Shown in pieces: positions 6,080 through 6,325 of a DNA stretch of 6,325 bases. The position numbers were made by a program, and so were the translations under genes. The notes below the pieces were generated by a model. The model searched no databases, was not told where the DNA came from, and was given only the letters and a program-made list of their open reading frames with translations. This DNA is from Bacteroidales bacterium (GTDB lineage Bacteria; Bacteroidota; Bacteroidia; Bacteroidales; UBA7960): NCBI GenBank assembly GCA_007132865.1, contig SLNU01000340.1:1-6325 (forward strand). Reading direction: 5' to 3'. Every line of letters starts with the position of its first letter. Positions within the stretch are counted from its first letter, which is position 1.

Positions 6080-6325
6080 CAGCCTGTTTCACCTGAATCC
6101 TACCCAGCACCAGTGCCAGTCCGGCGCAAACCACCAGGCAGATCCCCGCGATGATAAAGGAGAGGCGGTGGTTGCCGCTGGCAGCGAACAGGGTTTGTGA
6201 CAGGCGGCTGAACACAAAGCCGCCCACGCCCCAGGCGGTAAGTACCATACCATAGTTCACCCCGAAGTTTTTCATACCCCAGAACGCCTTGGTAAAGGTC
6301 GGGAACAGGGACAGGTTCGTGCCGA
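6000..6325 (-). CDS. MFS transporter, OxlT (oxalate/formate antiporter)-like, C-terminal part
   Basis: The frame is open to the right edge, so only the last 107 residues are seen; a methionine at 6275 is internal. The sequence NLSLFPTFTKAFWGMKNFG and NYGMVLTAWGVGGF is the characteristic TM10-TM11 region of OxlT-type major facilitator proteins, followed by a loop and a last membrane helix (about FIIAGICLVVCAGLALVLG). The family exchanges or imports small carboxylates such as oxalate, formate or lactate; the substrate cannot be deduced from this fragment. After the last helix there is a polar tail of about 30 residues, longer than most relatives, and its final part is encoded opposite the epimerase remnant on the + strand. 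The stop is TGA at 6000-6002. The gene lies upstream of, and in the same direction as, the T9SS-tail gene but 215 bp away, with a separate candidate promoter between them. Confidence 0.85.
   Translation of the reverse strand, partial: GTNLSLFPTFTKAFWGMKNFGVNYGMVLTAWGVGGFVFSRLSQTLFAASGNHRLSFIIAGICLVVCAGLALVLGRIQVKQAAEQASDPTLEGKLHESLRPAPVYQER

Overview
The window looks like a chromosomal segment from a member of the Bacteroidota. The best evidence is a short secreted protein ending in a type A type IX secretion sorting domain, next to a secreted Ig-like plus FISUMP-domain protein. Weak Shine-Dalgarno signals before most genes fit this. The coding DNA is moderately GC-rich and the gaps before genes are AT-rich. 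I cannot name a genus. I see no tRNA, rRNA, CRISPR array or insertion sequence.

Layout, left to right. A 5'-truncated enolase-superfamily gene on the + strand (1-1019), probably an L-Ala-D/L-Glu type dipeptide epimerase, converges on a minus-strand block. Read in its own direction (right to left) the block holds: the C-terminal part of an OxlT-like MFS transporter cut by the right edge (6325-6000); a 215-bp gap with a candidate promoter and palindromes; a 144-aa T9SS-tail protein (5784-5350); 4 bp later a 342-aa secreted Ig/FISUMP protein (5345-4317); a 230-bp AT-rich leader; a long-chain acyl-CoA ligase (4086-2134); and a BASS/SBF-type sodium symporter (2144-1092) whose start overlaps the ligase stop by 11 bp.

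Working units. The ligase and symporter are very probably one operon and may link uptake of an organic anion to its CoA activation, although the substrate is unknown. The T9SS-tail protein and the FISUMP protein form a second, envelope-directed pair. The epimerase would act in the cytoplasm on dipeptides, for example from peptidoglycan or protein turnover.

The most unusual observation lies on the + strand at about 5996-6079, antisense to the C-terminal tail of the MFS gene. It reads, in the same codon phase, as a degraded copy of the last 28 codons of the epimerase at the left end of the window, including a 15-nt exact match. It looks like the remnant of a second epimerase-type gene that once converged on the transporter, and the transporter's present hydrophilic tail appears to be read through its opposite strand.
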